From Rhyacophila brunnea (lineage: Eukaryota; Arthropoda; Insecta; Trichoptera; Rhyacophilidae): a DNA stretch of 64,000 bases. The stretch spans positions 186,001 through 250,000 of the forward strand of contig JAGYXB010001059.1 of assembly GCA_022495005.1 (NCBI GenBank). The letters are read 5' to 3'. The notes beneath the pieces are model-generated. The model saw nothing but the letters and a program-made list of their open reading frames with translations, did not search any database and was not told the origin of the DNA. Below are positions 1 through 10,405 of this stretch, piece by piece (within the stretch, counting starts at the first letter, position 1; every line of letters starts with the position of its first letter). The position numbers and the translations under genes are program-made.

Positions 1-380
1 CTTACACCAGCATCCCACGCACATATAGAAATAAAATATCACAGTGATTCCTTGTGTTTGTTCTTCTCAGCGGTACTTAAACTTTTATTACTTATTGGTT
101 ATATTTATTATGAATTCATCTCCTGCGTGCTTTGGCTTAGGCAGGTTATGGGTTGATTGGTTAATGTAAATTGTACGTAAAACATTTCACCGTGGCACAG
201 TTCGCCGTGAGCTTTCTTATCGGAAAGAGGTGACCTGACATGACCTCAAAGCGTTGGCCTTTCTCGGGATCATGTCAGACCGTATATCTACTATAAGTAT
301 ACGGACCCCAATCTTATTAGATTCAATATGAACATTAATTCAATTTTCATAGCTGATTTTGGCAAAATTTAAGAACGAAA
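1..380. other. No recognisable gene or repeat
   Basis: AT-rich sequence without a long reading frame or a repeat boundary I can place. A stretch near 190-215 (cacagttcgccgtgag) loosely resembles one near 42395-42412, but it is too short to name a family. Confidence 0.5.
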
Positions 381-465
381 ACCTAACCTAACCTAATCTA
401 ACAAAAAATAGACCAGTATATCGGCTATTTTCGAAATTTGTTTGCTGCTGGTTTCCTGTAAAGAG
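381..465. repeat. Half-copy of the TTAGG-core foldback family
   Basis: A CCTAACCTAACCTAA run is followed by a diverged arm containing ccagtatatcggctatttt. That word also occurs in the right arm of the complete foldback at 29578-29754. The opposite arm is missing, so this is a one-armed, decayed copy. Confidence 0.5.
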
Positions 466-1003
466 TAAACCGACAAGAACCGTGTTTTATGAGACATGAA
501 TTTTAGTAGGTACTATACGACCCAAAGAGGTTGGACGCAACGTTCCCTCTAATTTTTATATTGTGTGTGCGGATCATCAACGCATCTGATCAGTGGCATA
601 CAAGTTTTCATTAAAACTTATATTATTAAGGTATTTATTCATTTTAGTATCTTCTTTTCGTATACTTTGGCACGCGATAGAACGCGGCGGATAAAGTGAT
701 CGCGCTCGACGTAAAATTGAAATGAATTTGAAAAACAAGAAGTGAGTTGAAGAATTGTGCATGTGATGGTTTCGTGCATTCGCGCAGAACTAAAATCTCT
801 CAAAGGAAATACAATATGTTTGTGTGGTGACTGTGCGGGGGACGAAAACATGTGTGAGGACATATTTTGGTAGGTGTACGCAGGGAACATTAGTTGGACG
901 GTCTTTAAAATACGGCCATTTATTTCCGATACAACATTTCACGGTGAAGTGTGATACGGCGAACTGCATACGTACAAGTTTCCGGACACGGCGTTGCATA
1001 TGG
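466..1003. other. Unassigned sequence with small ORFs
   Basis: Slightly less AT-rich than its surroundings. It contains only short ORFs of about 60-80 codons on both strands, none with a recognisable motif. I see no terminal repeats. It could be an unknown repeat or untranslated sequence. Confidence 0.35.
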
Positions 1004-1765
1004 GCGGCATAGTATAAACGTGGGCGAATGAAGGATCGAATACAAAATATTACAACTATTGAAAGGAGTAGCAGTCTTTTATGAAGCAGACAAATGTGAT
1101 TAAATTACTTTATTACAATCGATATATTTGTTTAAAAAATAATGGAAACAAAACATCCTGAGAACATAACCACCATTATACCACGTTTACACGTGAATGG
1201 ATTTACTGTTGGCAGTACGTATTATCGCGGCCATAAAATGCACGACGTATTAACGTGCAAGTTAAAAGATTTCATGTATGGGCAAACAAGTTCAGCAGCT
1301 TCTGAATTTTCACGCAATAGTTGAAACTTGCACGGCGGATACGCAAAGTATTTTTGACGTTTACCAATTTTTACAACCAGTCAAATAGCACCATACAATG
1401 ACAACATCGTTTCGTTTAAGCTTGAAGAATGAGATTGGCGAGACAGTCAGCACTTAAATACGTGTAAACAGTTATTAATTGTTGCGATTGAATACACCCT
1501 ATTGGTGCCAGTAAATCAATGCACGTGCGAAGGCACTATTATATTGTAATACCCGTTGCAACACATATTGTAATGGCGGTTTGTTGCAGAGGCTAATTTT
1601 TTACAAGGGAGTCTCCAAACCTGTCTGCGCCATACTAAAACCACCACTGTTTAAAAGATGGTGTCAAGGTACTGCTCTAATTCCTAGTAGATGATGTGTA
1701 CCTACGTCAACTTAAAGATTTTTGTTGTATTTATTTGTTAATATGGCAGAAAATAAAGTAAAAAA
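1004..1765. repeat. Diverged copy of the 'gggcggcgaatgaaggaat' repeat
   Basis: The start (gggcggcatag, gggcgaatgaagg, tattacaac) and the end (ttgtaatac, ggcggttt, ctaaaaccaccact) match in order a second copy at about 11515-12340. A third copy starts at 9304. The ends in other copies read CAGTGAYGTCCCGTGGGGG, resembling the hAT-type element at 3106-3770. No intact coding sequence remains. Confidence 0.55.
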
Positions 1766-1917
1766 ATAACCTAATGGAAAATTTTAAGAACCGCAGCGTT
1801 CGATAATTCTCCAAAAATATTACCTAACACAGTTGCTTATCTAATTTTATGTATATTTTATATAAAAATATTAGATTTTTTGTTATATGGCCTATCTAGT
1901 TCAGATAGTCAAATAAT

Positions 1918-1995
1918 TTTTTCCACGAACGGAGTGATATTTTTTTGGATTCCATGAACCGGAACGGCGCTCGGGTCCATTTCAAGTCCTCGTGT
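1918..1995. repeat. Fragment related to the hAT-like element at 25.9 kb
   Basis: The words ccacgaacggagtg, catgaaccggaacgg and gcgctcggg resemble the GGAACG / GCGCTCCGG words of the 25894-26290 element. Only a short decayed end is present. Confidence 0.3.
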
Positions 1996-2004
1996 TACAA
2001 TAGT

Positions 2005-2386
2005 TTAAGGCCATGCATTAGTTGAGGCACGGTCTAAAAAGATCGTCGCTTGGCGATGCGCGGATTGCGGGTGGCGGGTGAAAATGACGCCTGTCAAACG
2101 AAATATTAATTGTCATATAAATCCAACATACGTCCATTTTATGTTCTGTTTATTGTTCTATTAGTAACAATAATAATATATTCATTGACATGTTTTCTTT
2201 TAAAAGTAAATGGGTAACGTTTTTAGTCATCTTTACACGATTTTAGAATTAATTGACCCGTCGCCATCACGCAGCAAAGTGACGTGTTCCCGGGTCAACA
2301 TTCTCTCAGTGAATGGCAGCGAGTCCAAAATTTTGTCGCGCGTACAGTTGAAAATTATTTGGCGTTTCACTGATGCGTCACCTTAA
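2005..2386 (-). mobile_element. TTAA-flanked MITE, copy 1
   Basis: One of six copies of a roughly 370-bp non-autonomous element; the others are at 7836, 23866, 25037, 31053 and 41324. The termini read TTAAGGC...AGTTGAGGCA at one end and TTAAGRN...CAGTGAAACGG at the other, forming imperfect inverted repeats bounded by TTAA. The core word catgttttctttt and the poly-purine fringe are shared by the copies. TTAA duplication and this architecture suggest mobilisation by a piggyBac-like transposase. That is inference from family knowledge, not from an encoded protein. Confidence 0.8.
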
Positions 2387-2705
2387 GGAGGGTTTAATTG
2401 ATTTTTAAAAACTATCCTGCACTATCTGCAATTTGTATTCTTACTTCGATGAAAACAAATATTGATACTGTTCGGTTATACGGAATACAGCGGAAAAGAC
2501 ATTTTGAAAATATCCGATATGCTGGATTATTTGTTAGTTTGGGTTAGGTTAGGTTAACGTAACAAATAATCCAGTTTATCGGCTATTTTCAAAATGTGTT
2601 GACCGCTGTATTCCGTATAACCGAACAGTACCCAAATATTTATATGACTGACGAAGTTTAGTGTGCTCTATTTATGTCGGATATTCACACCCCTCGCCAA
2701 TGGCA
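2387..2705. mobile_element. AGTGGCGA-ended foldback, interrupted by a hairpin
   Basis: The left part (agggtttaattgattttt) and right part (tatttatgtcggat, acacccctcgcca) are the two ends of the family best seen at 4145-4523. A complete TTAGG-core hairpin at 2464-2632 sits between them, so this is an older element split by a younger one. Confidence 0.6.
2464..2632. mobile_element. Foldback hAT-type MITE with TTAGG core, copy 1
   Basis: The arms are near-perfect inverted complements (left TACTGTTCGGTTATACGG, right CCGTATAACCGAACAGTA) that continue inward to gattatttgtta / taacaaataatc. The loop reads ggttaggttaggtta. An 8-bp TSD, CAAATATT, flanks it at 2456-2463 and 2633-2640, which fits hAT transposition. 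There is no coding capacity. The transcript would form a long hairpin. Confidence 0.85.
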
Positions 2706-3097
2706 GTTTTGATACTGGTTTGCGATATTTCGCAAATTAATGTCATTTTGATTTTTAACGCCTCTGTTGGGTGGGTGGGACGACTTCCTTCACCAGGCCA
2801 TGGCGTGTCAGGGACGGAAGACACCTGATCACTCGGATACCACTAACCGATTATCCGGAAACGAGAGATCGATTAAACATAATGGCATTTAGCCTTTAGT
2901 GGAAAGCGATTATAATGTAATCGATCCTAGTGCAAATAACTGTATTGTGTTAACCCAGCCTCATCAACACTTAATTGCCTACGTCATAATTAAAAACATT
3001 TAATAAATCGATTAAAAAATAGCAAAGTATCAAATTTCTACGTAAACATTATACCTATTTAAACAGGAGACGAGTTTAGGTATGCGACCCGGCTTAT
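2706..3097. other. Mostly unassigned; possible LINE remnant at 2767-2860
   Basis: On the plus strand near 2775-2830, the frame reads W-D-D-F-L-H-Q-A-M-A-C-Q-G-R-K, reminiscent of the RWxDD motif near the C-terminus of non-LTR reverse transcriptases. It is short and the match is weak. The rest is AT-rich and unassigned. Confidence 0.25.
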
Positions 3098-3105
3098 GCA
3101 TTACT

Positions 3106-3770
3106 CAGTGACGTCCCGTGGGGGTAGGCAGATTGAGCGTCGCTTGGGGGCGGCAGTTACTCGAAGGGCGGCAAATCGAGGAGAATCATTAGGTATATAT
3201 ATAGAAATGGCTACCTAAACTTAGTAATAACGGAAATATCTTTCCATTAAAAAAACAGCTCACTGATTGGAAACAAAATGTATACATTAACATAAAAGGA
3301 TTAAAAGGACTGTATTTTTGTTGGGTTCACGATGTCTAGTTTACTTCCGTTTACCTTGGACATCACGTCCTTGGTGACCAGAAATGACACGTCTAGATTT
3401 GTGAATTAAATTTGAATTATAGGTAGGTACATACTTACCTAATTTAAAATTTATCCAAATATTTTTGTCAGTCACTCGTGAGTTTTGGAAGTTATCAGGT
3501 GTATTTTTAAATATATCTGAAACTTTTAACTCGCAATATTGTCTATTGAAGCAGAGATGGCATTTAAAGATTTGGATGACATAGTTACTGACTGTGAAAC
3601 AAAAAGGGCCAGGAAAGTTTTCTTTTTTATTTTGATGGTTGAGTGTTGAGACTATCAAAATTTGTATTTATGATTAAAAGTAAGATATTCGAGTCATGAA
3701 AGGATGATTAAAAAATGGGGCGGCATTTTGGCGCTACCTAGGGACGGCATTTTATCTAGGGACGTCACTG
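3106..3770. mobile_element. Non-autonomous hAT-type element with exact TSD
   Basis: It starts CAGTGACGTCCC and ends GGGACGTCACTG, short inverted repeats of hAT form. A perfect 8-bp TSD, GCATTACT, lies at 3098-3105 and 3771-3778. The body (665 bp) has no recognisable transposase, although a 105-codon antisense ORF happens to be open. Related sequence lies inverted at about 13935-14545 and, more decayed, at about 53326-53545. Confidence 0.88.
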
Positions 3771-3779
3771 GCATTACTA

Positions 3780-4144
3780 TTGCAACATTAAAAATCTGTG
3801 GTTGCAGGTAAAAGTTTTTAAGTCACTTTTTATGAAATTAAGATTTTAATTATTGGTAGTTTATTCCACTTAGAAGTGCATTAAGTACTAACAAATAATT
3901 GCGTTTTATTAAATTAATCAATAATACAATGCAGTCCCACCATGAATTGACAGTTAACACAGGAAAAGAATGAAAGAAGAAGATTTTAATGGCAACGTGT
4001 ATAAAGAATTGTGCTCTTATTTGTGTATCATAGATTTTGTCAAATGTAAGCAAAATATGTATTTTAATTTGTAGGAATAGCTTATGATCGTTGTCGTCAT
4101 AATGATCGAAATGGTAAGTTAATTCGGGAACATACTACTGTGTC
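3780..4144. repeat. Mixed fragments related to 44.6 kb and 58.5 kb
   Basis: The stretch 3885-3960 (attgcgttttattaaatt, aatacaatgcagt, catgaattgacagttaac) recurs at 44655-44725 and 59640-59705. The stretch 4077-4140 (taagttaatt, gaacatactactg) recurs at 58549-58575, inside the piggyBac-like element. So this interval holds decayed transposon sequence, with no coding remnant seen. Confidence 0.5.
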
Positions 4145-4523
4145 CAGTCGTGAAGGGTGGAGGTAGGCTGTTAAGATCCGCCATAAATAGTTCACGCTAA
4201 ACTTTGTCAGTCATACGTATTTGTTTTCATTGAAATAAGGCTACAATTTGCAGACGGTGTTGGTTAGTTTTTTTTAAATTCAATTAGTGCCCTGCGAAAA
4301 CCAAGCCATCAAATGTGTATGAATGAAAAAGTGTGCACAATTTTATGTTATCACCCAAAATAAAGTAAATCTATTGTGGTTTGGTTAAGGCAGGGTTTAA
4401 TTGATTTTTAAAAACTAACCAATGACTATGATTTTAGTCATAGACGCACACGTATGACTAGCAAAGTTTAATGTGCACTATTTATGGCAGATCTTAACAG
4501 CCTACTTCCACCCCTCGCCACTG
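4145..4523. mobile_element. Foldback MITE ending CAGTSGTGAAGGGTGG / CCCTCGCCACTG
   Basis: The two halves are inverted relatives over about 130 bp each: left gtaggctgttaagatc...cagtcatacgta, right its complement ending cagcctacttcca. They enclose a short centre. Relatives are at 2387-2705, 15850-16180, 47845-47915 and 59427-59822. The ends resemble those of the 0.7-kb hAT element at 36350-37059. I could not find a clean TSD for this copy. Confidence 0.7.
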
Positions 4524-4568
4524 CGCAACACACTCTCAATACTACACTCAAGAAGTTGATTATATATT

Positions 4569-4810
4569 TCGCTAAATTTCAAAATCAGCCAAGTCCACAA
4601 TAGATGAATAGGAAAAAAACAGCTTTTTGTTTTCTCAAGTACACAGTCACAAGGGTGAAAGTTTATATTATTTCGAGTATAGAATTTTTTAAATTAATAA
4701 GTTCCACATTTCTATAATGCAGAAATGTTATAAAGCATTAGTTCTTCAGGAATTCACAAAAAAGTAAAAAATACCTAAAGGTGGACTTGGCTGATTTTGA
4801 AATCTAGCGA
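4569..4810. mobile_element. MITE with 30-bp terminal inverted repeats
   Basis: The left end TCGCTAAATTTCAAAATC and the complement of the right end TCGCTAGATTTCAAAATC both continue into AGCCAAGTCCAC, with one mismatch in 30 bp. The interior is AT-rich and non-coding. The TSD is not obvious. I see no second copy in the window. Confidence 0.75.
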
Positions 4811-6029
4811 CACATATCTAAATAATGTAAAAGAAATGAAAAAAGATACACCTTAGACTATAGATACATCTAGACGCCACCCATTGCATTGCTAAATGAA
4901 GCTGCGTGCCGTGCGTTTGGTTTGTGGGCGAGCGAACGCATTCGTATACAAATAATGTTCGAGACCATAGACCATTTCGCTAGTGCTCGCCCAAAGTGCT
5001 CGCACTAGACGCTCAGGATTAAAATATATTTTTCTATTTTTTTTACGTTATATAGTATTTTTAAGCGGTCAAAATGCAACCATTAGGTAAAAATATCCAT
5101 AATTTAAGTTATTTAAAGAAACACGGTCACTTGATATTAAAATATATAATAATATACAAATACATTATCACGAACATGTATCAACTTACATATGAAACGT
5201 AATACCATTTTCTTGCTTATCAGTACGGCTACCACATTTTAATACAGCACACAGAACCAAAGTTTCTACTTAATTAACTAAAAATATTTACCCCTGACTT
5301 TATGTTTAACACAAAAAATATCAATTTTAGCAACACGCGCTCGCAGGTTATCGACGCTTAGTTAAGCAAAAAACTAAGATTAGAAACCGACAACAAAATC
5401 TTCTACGCATCTGTAAACCTTTTATCTTACTCTAGCGCGTGTCGCAGAGATTATAAGGGTGCCGAATACTTTCTTACTCGCACTTGTGCATCGTTTTTGT
5501 TCAGGCCTTGAGATAAACCAATTAACTTCTAAAGCGTATTTTGAAATATGTGATTTATTTCAAAACCGATTATCTCAGCTGCAACCAAACTGACTTAAGC
5601 ACTTTTACCCCGCAACCACAGAAATTATAATATTCATTCGGTATTTCGAGTAGGTACGTTTCGTGTACAATCTAAATGTAAATATTGCCAGAGTTAATAA
5701 ATAACACAATACTCCTGCAAACACCGAGAATAGTTTGATTCAAGGCAAAGCGAGCGGAAACATTACGTGGGTATACTTAATCATACGGGACTCTGTAACA
5801 TAATAATTTCCATCTCTCCTCGCGAGATAGCGTTATATTTTGGGACGCGCGCTTCTAGGACGACACGGCGCCGCCGTAAAATCGAGAAAAGCTAAAATAT
5901 CCCAAGATCACCGCGTCTATTTCGATCGGCCGCAAGCGTGCGCGCTTTTATTGGACCAGTGTGCCAGCTGATAAAAAAAGCATTGCATGCTGCCTCGGCT
6001 TCATTTGAATGCAGCATTGAATTTGAATA
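4811..6029. other. Unassigned; CpG-rich patch at 5815-5960
   Basis: No gene or repeat boundary recognised. The patch around 5815-5960 is locally rich in CpG (gcgcgc, cgccgccg, cgatcggccgc) against an AT-rich background. It could be promoter-like or an unknown repeat, but nothing transcribed can be shown next to it. Confidence 0.35.
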
Positions 6030-6277
6030 TCGTCTCTGTTCTGGCAGAACACACTAACTGGAGAATACTAGTGTTGAGTAATTTGACTTTGAAGTTGTTA
6101 AAATGTTCTATCATGTGAGTTTATTAAGTAATCGTAAAAAGGATGACTTTAAAATAAAGACTGTTTATTTATTAAGAAGGTTTCCAGACGGTAAAGTTTG
6201 AAATAAGGAACATTTTGGTATAACTAACTCAATATGTCATTTTTTCGAATTAGTGTCTTCTGCCAGAACAGTGACGA
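6030..6277 (+). mobile_element. TA-flanked MITE, copy 1 (TCTGGCAGAA family)
   Basis: Ends TCGTCTCTGTTCTGGCAGAA and the complement of TTCTGCCAGAACAGTGACGA, flanked by TA at 6028-6029 and 6278-6279. Each terminal repeat contains the small palindrome TTCTGSCAGAA. Copies lie at 19941-20179 (same orientation) and 24668-24945 (inverted). TA duplication fits Tc1/mariner-type mobilisation. No coding capacity. Confidence 0.88.
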
Positions 6278-7221
6278 TATGGAATACAAATAAGACAAAT
6301 AACCTAGAAGCTAGAACAAAGAAATGTCTTGAAGATAAACCTTATTCTTTATTCCAAGGGTAGCCAAGCTTACATACTTACCACGGTATGCATGTAATTT
6401 CAAACACCGTTGAAGCTAATTGATGGATGATTGGCTTATTAGCTTAATCAACTGATTATAACGTAAACAATGTGACGTCACTAACGTCACTTCATAATTA
6501 AACATGGCCGCCTGTCACTAATCTGTAATAAAAAGTTTCCTTGGTACCTTCGTTATTTTTTTAGATTTTGTAGAGCATTGCGAACTTTAAAAACAGTAAT
6601 AGTGCAGTTTACAAAACACGTACAGATCTAGATAGTACAATACTCCCGTATTTCGATTATTCAGTAAGATGTTATAACAAAACGAAGTATTTCCCATGGA
6701 TTAGATGGAAATAAAACTGTAATAAACAAGACGAAAGTCTCCAACGCACTAGTTATATTAAAATTGTCATAGGGCGATTGGTACAACTGATAATACGATA
6801 GTATAAAGACATCATTACATAATAGTATGTAAATGCCTTTTCATTACCGTCAAAATTCCGCTTAGCAATATCATAATAGAAATTAATAGAAATGAAGTTA
6901 GCCATAAATAATATACGTGAAATTAGCTGCTGAAATCAAACCTATGTTGCCACTCGATTACTCAATAAATATTTATTGGGAATACTTTGTCCGATATTCA
7001 ATTCTATTGTAAAAACACTGTTAAGTAGTAAAAAAAAATGTTTATAGTTTATAATAACTATGTATTCATTTATATTGTGCAGTTCGGATACTAATTTCAC
7101 ACTCCTTGACAATTTCATTTTTTTTTAAATTATTACAAGGGAATAAATATAATAAAATATGACTGTGACGCGATGTGACGTCACTAATATTGCGTTCATG
7201 GATGCAAATTGCCATTATTTA
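6278..7221. other. Unassigned AT-rich sequence
   Basis: No gene seen. The 8-bp palindrome TGACGTCA, the form of a CRE/bZIP site, occurs twice in the context tgtgacgtcactaa (about 6471 and 7170). There is no gene to connect it with. Confidence 0.35.
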
Positions 7222-7235
7222 GGTTGAACGTAATT

Positions 7236-7427
7236 TTTTTTTTTTTAGAATTATTAATAACCATGTCCTTGCTTTTTCGTACAAGGTGGTTGTTAGTAAT
7301 TTTGAACAATCACAAACACCCAGGCTTTGAGAAAAACACATAAATGTTTTTGTCATGACCGGGAATCGAACCCAGGAACTCTCGGGTGGAAGGCGAGCGC
7401 CTTACCCACTGCACCACGAGAGCCGCC
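7236..7427 (-). mobile_element. tRNA-derived SINE, copy 1, with 14-bp TSD
   Basis: Read on the minus strand, the head is tRNA-like: GGCTCTCGTGGTGCAGTGGG (A-box region), an anticodon-arm equivalent with loop CTTCCAC (reads as Gly-TCC), and the B box GGTTCGATTCC. The 3' acceptor strand does not pair, so this is not a functional tRNA. The tail ends in poly-A (T-run at 7232-7247 on the plus strand). A perfect 14-bp TSD, GGTTGAACGTAATT, lies at 7222-7235 and 7428-7441, showing target-primed insertion. A second copy is at 33833-33957. Confidence 0.9.
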
Positions 7428-7636
7428 GGTTGAACGTAATTCGATGTTATGTGCATACGGCGGTTACTCCAAGAGCAAGCGATCTGCTTACCGTTAGTAA
7501 GTAAGCAGTTAGTAATAATACGGACTAGTTCTCGCGTTATCTTGGAGACAAACGTTTCGTCACGATTCTGCGTATATTTGAAACTACATAAATATTTAAT
7601 TATCTAACACTGCCTCTGGGCAAACGTTGTTTATAT

Positions 7637-9006
7637 CAGGGGTAATCAACTTGTTTGTTGCTGCGATCGACTTTTTTACATTAAAAAGTCGCAATCTATT
7701 TCGCGATCAACTTCGCAGTAATTTTGCACCTTTCTCAATATCAAATGTATAATTTTTATGGTTTTCCATTGTTTTCCCAGTAATGACGATTTATACGCAT
7801 ATTGAATGTATTATTAGTGATTAGGTATATATCTATTAAGACGATACTTCAGTGAAACGGCAAATAATTTTCAACTATAGGCGCGACGAAATTTTGGACT
7901 TGCTGGCAGTCGGAGAGCGAACGTCGAGGTGTGAATACGTCAATTTGTTATTATTAATTCTTAAATCGTGTAAAGATGACTAAAAACGTTACCCATTTAC
8001 TTGAAAAAGAAAACATGTCAATGAATATATTATTAAGTATTGTTACTAATATAACAATAAACAGAACATTAAATGGACGCATGTTGGATTTATATGACAG
8101 ATTATAGTTCGTTCGGCATGCGTCATTTGCACCCGCGACCCGCAATCCTTGCATCGTCTAGCCACGATCTAAAGACAATGCCTCAACTGAGGTATAGCCT
8201 TAAGAAGGGTTTTTTACAAACACTTCAACTATGTATTAAAATATTAATTCACTTTAACTAGGCATAATTATTTTGTTTGTTGTGTATGTTTTCATTGTAT
8301 TAATTTATTATATAAGTTAGAATTAAATGTATTGTGTATTTACCATTGGTGAGTGCGCATAGTGCATGAAGATGTCACAAAAAACGACTCAAATGGAATA
8401 GTAAAAAACTTAAATCCACCATAATTTAAATTCAAATTCCATCAAGCACCCTCGGTCGATAGTACTTATGTAAAAATAATTAATGAATATGAGTGGATTA
8501 CTTCACAGAAAAAAAAACTATACAATATATCCACACATACTAACAGTAAAGTTGCTACATATATGTTAAAAAAATGGGTAAGTAACTATTAACCAAAAGT
8601 TAATTAATTTCATGTCTCAATCATGTCTCTTTATGAGAATGAGAACTTTCTGTGAATCTGTTACCAATAAATAGTCCATAGTGGGGTGCTCACTCTGATT
8701 GCCTGATTTTGAGACCTCCTACGATAAAAGTTAATTAAGAATAAAATTTTAATTTTCCAAATAAATCTGTGCATTCAAACGATGCACTGTTTTTATTTAT
8801 CATCTTTTTTTTGGTTACTGTATAATTTAATAATTTTATTACTGGTGTGAACTGTTTCGATTACCCCTTTAAATTCCTTAGCGAATAGGTTGCGCCTTTT
8901 GCGTCAAATAAACCCGCCGCTGAGGATAATCGTAATGAATCTTGGGTAGGTACTTATAAAAATACGCCTTTAAAAATGCCTGCGATCTACCTGTTGGCCG
9001 TACCTG
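7637..9006. mobile_element. Possible decayed hAT element around a TTAA MITE
   Basis: The left word CAGGGGTAATCAAC and right word GATCTACCTGTTGGCCGTACCTG (complement CAGGTACGGCCAAC) look like hAT termini of the 'ggcgatcgac' type, and gcgatcgactttt follows the left end. No matching 8-bp TSD was found and no transposase remnant is visible, so this could be two unrelated ends. The TTAA MITE at 7836-8203 lies inside. Confidence 0.35.
7836..8203 (+). mobile_element. TTAA-flanked MITE, copy 2
   Basis: Same family as 2005-2386, opposite orientation. TTAA is at both edges (7836-7839 and 8200-8203). The left terminus TTAAGACGATACTTCAGTGA pairs imperfectly with the right terminus complement TTAAGGCTATACCTCAGT, which makes this the clearest example of the terminal inverted repeat. 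Confidence 0.85.
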
Positions 9007-9538
9007 ATAATATTATATTAATTAACAAGTTTCAAGTGGCTGACCTAATATATACCTAAGATAATGAAATGTATTATTTCTCAATTGAACATAATACATT
9101 ATATTATTAAACTAGTTCAGCTATATCAATACAGCAGAACTTTTTTATGGGTTGGTGCAAAGCCAATATTTACATGTTAAACCGAGCACAAAAGTTTGAC
9201 ACCAACACTTGGTGGACCTAATTCGCAGCTGTCAAATTTTTATTGAAAAGACGTATTACATGACCAGATATTTTATATTATTATTAACTAAGATGGCGTT
9301 AAGTAGTGGCGTAACGTGGGGGTGACAGACCATTCGTTGCATAGGGGCAGCATGTTATGCAAGGCGGCGAATGAAGGAATGAATACAAATATTACAAGTT
9401 TTTAGAGCAGTGGCGGTTTTCCATGAAGTAGACCAGGGGTTCTTAACCGCGGAGCCATTTTCGTGCGCTTCCGCCCACGTATTAAATAACGAAAACAAAT
9501 GTTATTTTATTTTATCCGTGTAAATAAAAATCTTTAAA

Positions 9539-9697
9539 GATTACGCGACAGAAATTAATATGCCTTTACAAAAGAAACTTTTGAAAAAAGGAGCTTATAA
9601 AATTAAATCCTGTTTTGGTTCCACATATTTGTGCAAATCTTTATTTTCAACCATGAACATAATACAATCAAAAACAAGATGTCGACTTATGCGTTAA
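9539..9697 (+). pseudogene. hAT transposase C-terminal (dimerisation) fragment
   Basis: About 52 codons are open in one frame. They include CFGSTYLCKSLFSTMN, the signature of the hAT C-terminal dimerisation region (family form FGSTYLCEQLFSxMN), and then an SKTRxRL word as in the family. The frame ends in a stop at 9695-9697, where sequence shared with the 28.6-kb hairpin MITE begins (ttacattgagct). The catalytic N-terminal two thirds are absent. Recognition rests on motif memory, not on a search. Confidence 0.8.
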
Positions 9698-10050
9698 TTA
9701 CATTGAGCTACTTTACGAGCTGTTTGTTGGCGAATTTAAAAGCGGGCGATTAAGCTACTGCGATTGTGATGATGACACACAAAACTTTCCATTCGCTGAG
9801 AAGCCAACAAGCTAGCGACTATTTTGACAGAACATAGTTCGTTTTTTTCCGGGAGGTCGCTACTACGCTCTACTGCGCAGACGCAGTGGGCCCACACGTT
9901 GGCGTGTAGCGTGTAAAGTTGACCGGCTTTCAACTTTTCTCAGTAGATTGTTTACAATCTGCTTGTTGGCTTATTCGATGATGACACTGGGCGACTTTAC
10001 AGGCAGATTGTAAATCGATCGTAAAAGCACGTGAAGTAGTAAAGACTTTG
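9695..10050. repeat. Nested small repeat inside the hAT element
   Basis: attacattgagct, tttacgagctgtttgttgg and cgactttacaggcagatt match the arms of the hairpin MITE at 28570-28757. The middle (9726-9930, with gcagacgcagtgggccc) recurs as its reverse complement at 63820-64000. The right boundary is uncertain. Confidence 0.6.
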
Positions 10051-10405
10051 AAAAGTTAATAAGTGAAATGCCATGTCAAAGCTGTGTTATTTTAAATATT
10101 TATTTTACTCTTTATTGTATTTAATCTCTCTTATTTTCTATATGTAACTGTATGGATGTTTTATGCTTCTTTTGAAAATGCCCTCACAGGCGTTTAAATG
10201 TAAATAAATGTAGAATCTACCCACATAATAAATGTAACACTTAAATACATAATACTTAAATATCGTTTTTTTGAAACCCGATGTGCGCCCGCCACTATTA
10301 TCCCAAATCTCAAATGCGCCCGCTACCGCAAAAATGTTAAGAACCCCTGAAGTAGACGACGATGTCTCTTCATTAGAAAGTACCAACTATTTTATCCATC
10401 TTAAA

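Larger units (their letters stand above)
9434..10349 (+). mobile_element. hAT deletion derivative with exact TSD and transposase remnant
   Basis: Ends CAGGGGTTCTTAAC and GTTAAGAACCCCTG, perfect 14-bp inverted repeats. An exact 8-bp TSD, AAGTAGAC, lies at 9426-9433 and 10350-10357. The interior (916 bp) keeps a C-terminal piece of hAT transposase at 9539-9697. That piece is cut short where a second small repeat, beginning near 9695, has inserted. The element cannot move itself. It would need a related full-length transposase elsewhere in the genome. Confidence 0.9.
9304..10405. repeat. Repeat 'agtggcgtaacgtggggg', split by a hAT insertion
   Basis: 9304-9433 (gcggcgaatgaaggaat, attacaa, ttttccatgaagtagac) and 10350-10405 are two pieces of one repeat related to 1004-1765 and 11515-12340. 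The hAT element at 9434-10349 interrupts it, with an 8-bp duplication of the repeat's own sequence. Confidence 0.65.

Noticed and set aside
6466..7185. cAMP-response-type enhancer (two TGACGTCA palindromes)
   Set aside because: No gene nearby to regulate. Two 8-bp sites in a kilobase are not enough evidence.
7360..7424. Possible tRNA-Gly(TCC) gene on the minus strand
   Set aside because: A and B boxes and an anticodon-like loop are present, but the acceptor arms do not pair, a 14-bp TSD and poly-A tail bound it, and a second copy exists. It is a SINE head.
1996..8205. Helitron interpretation of the TTAA family
   Set aside because: The hairpin-like cctcaactgagg near the right end resembles a Helitron 3' hairpin, but the ends form inverted repeats with TTAA on both sides and lack TC...CTRR.
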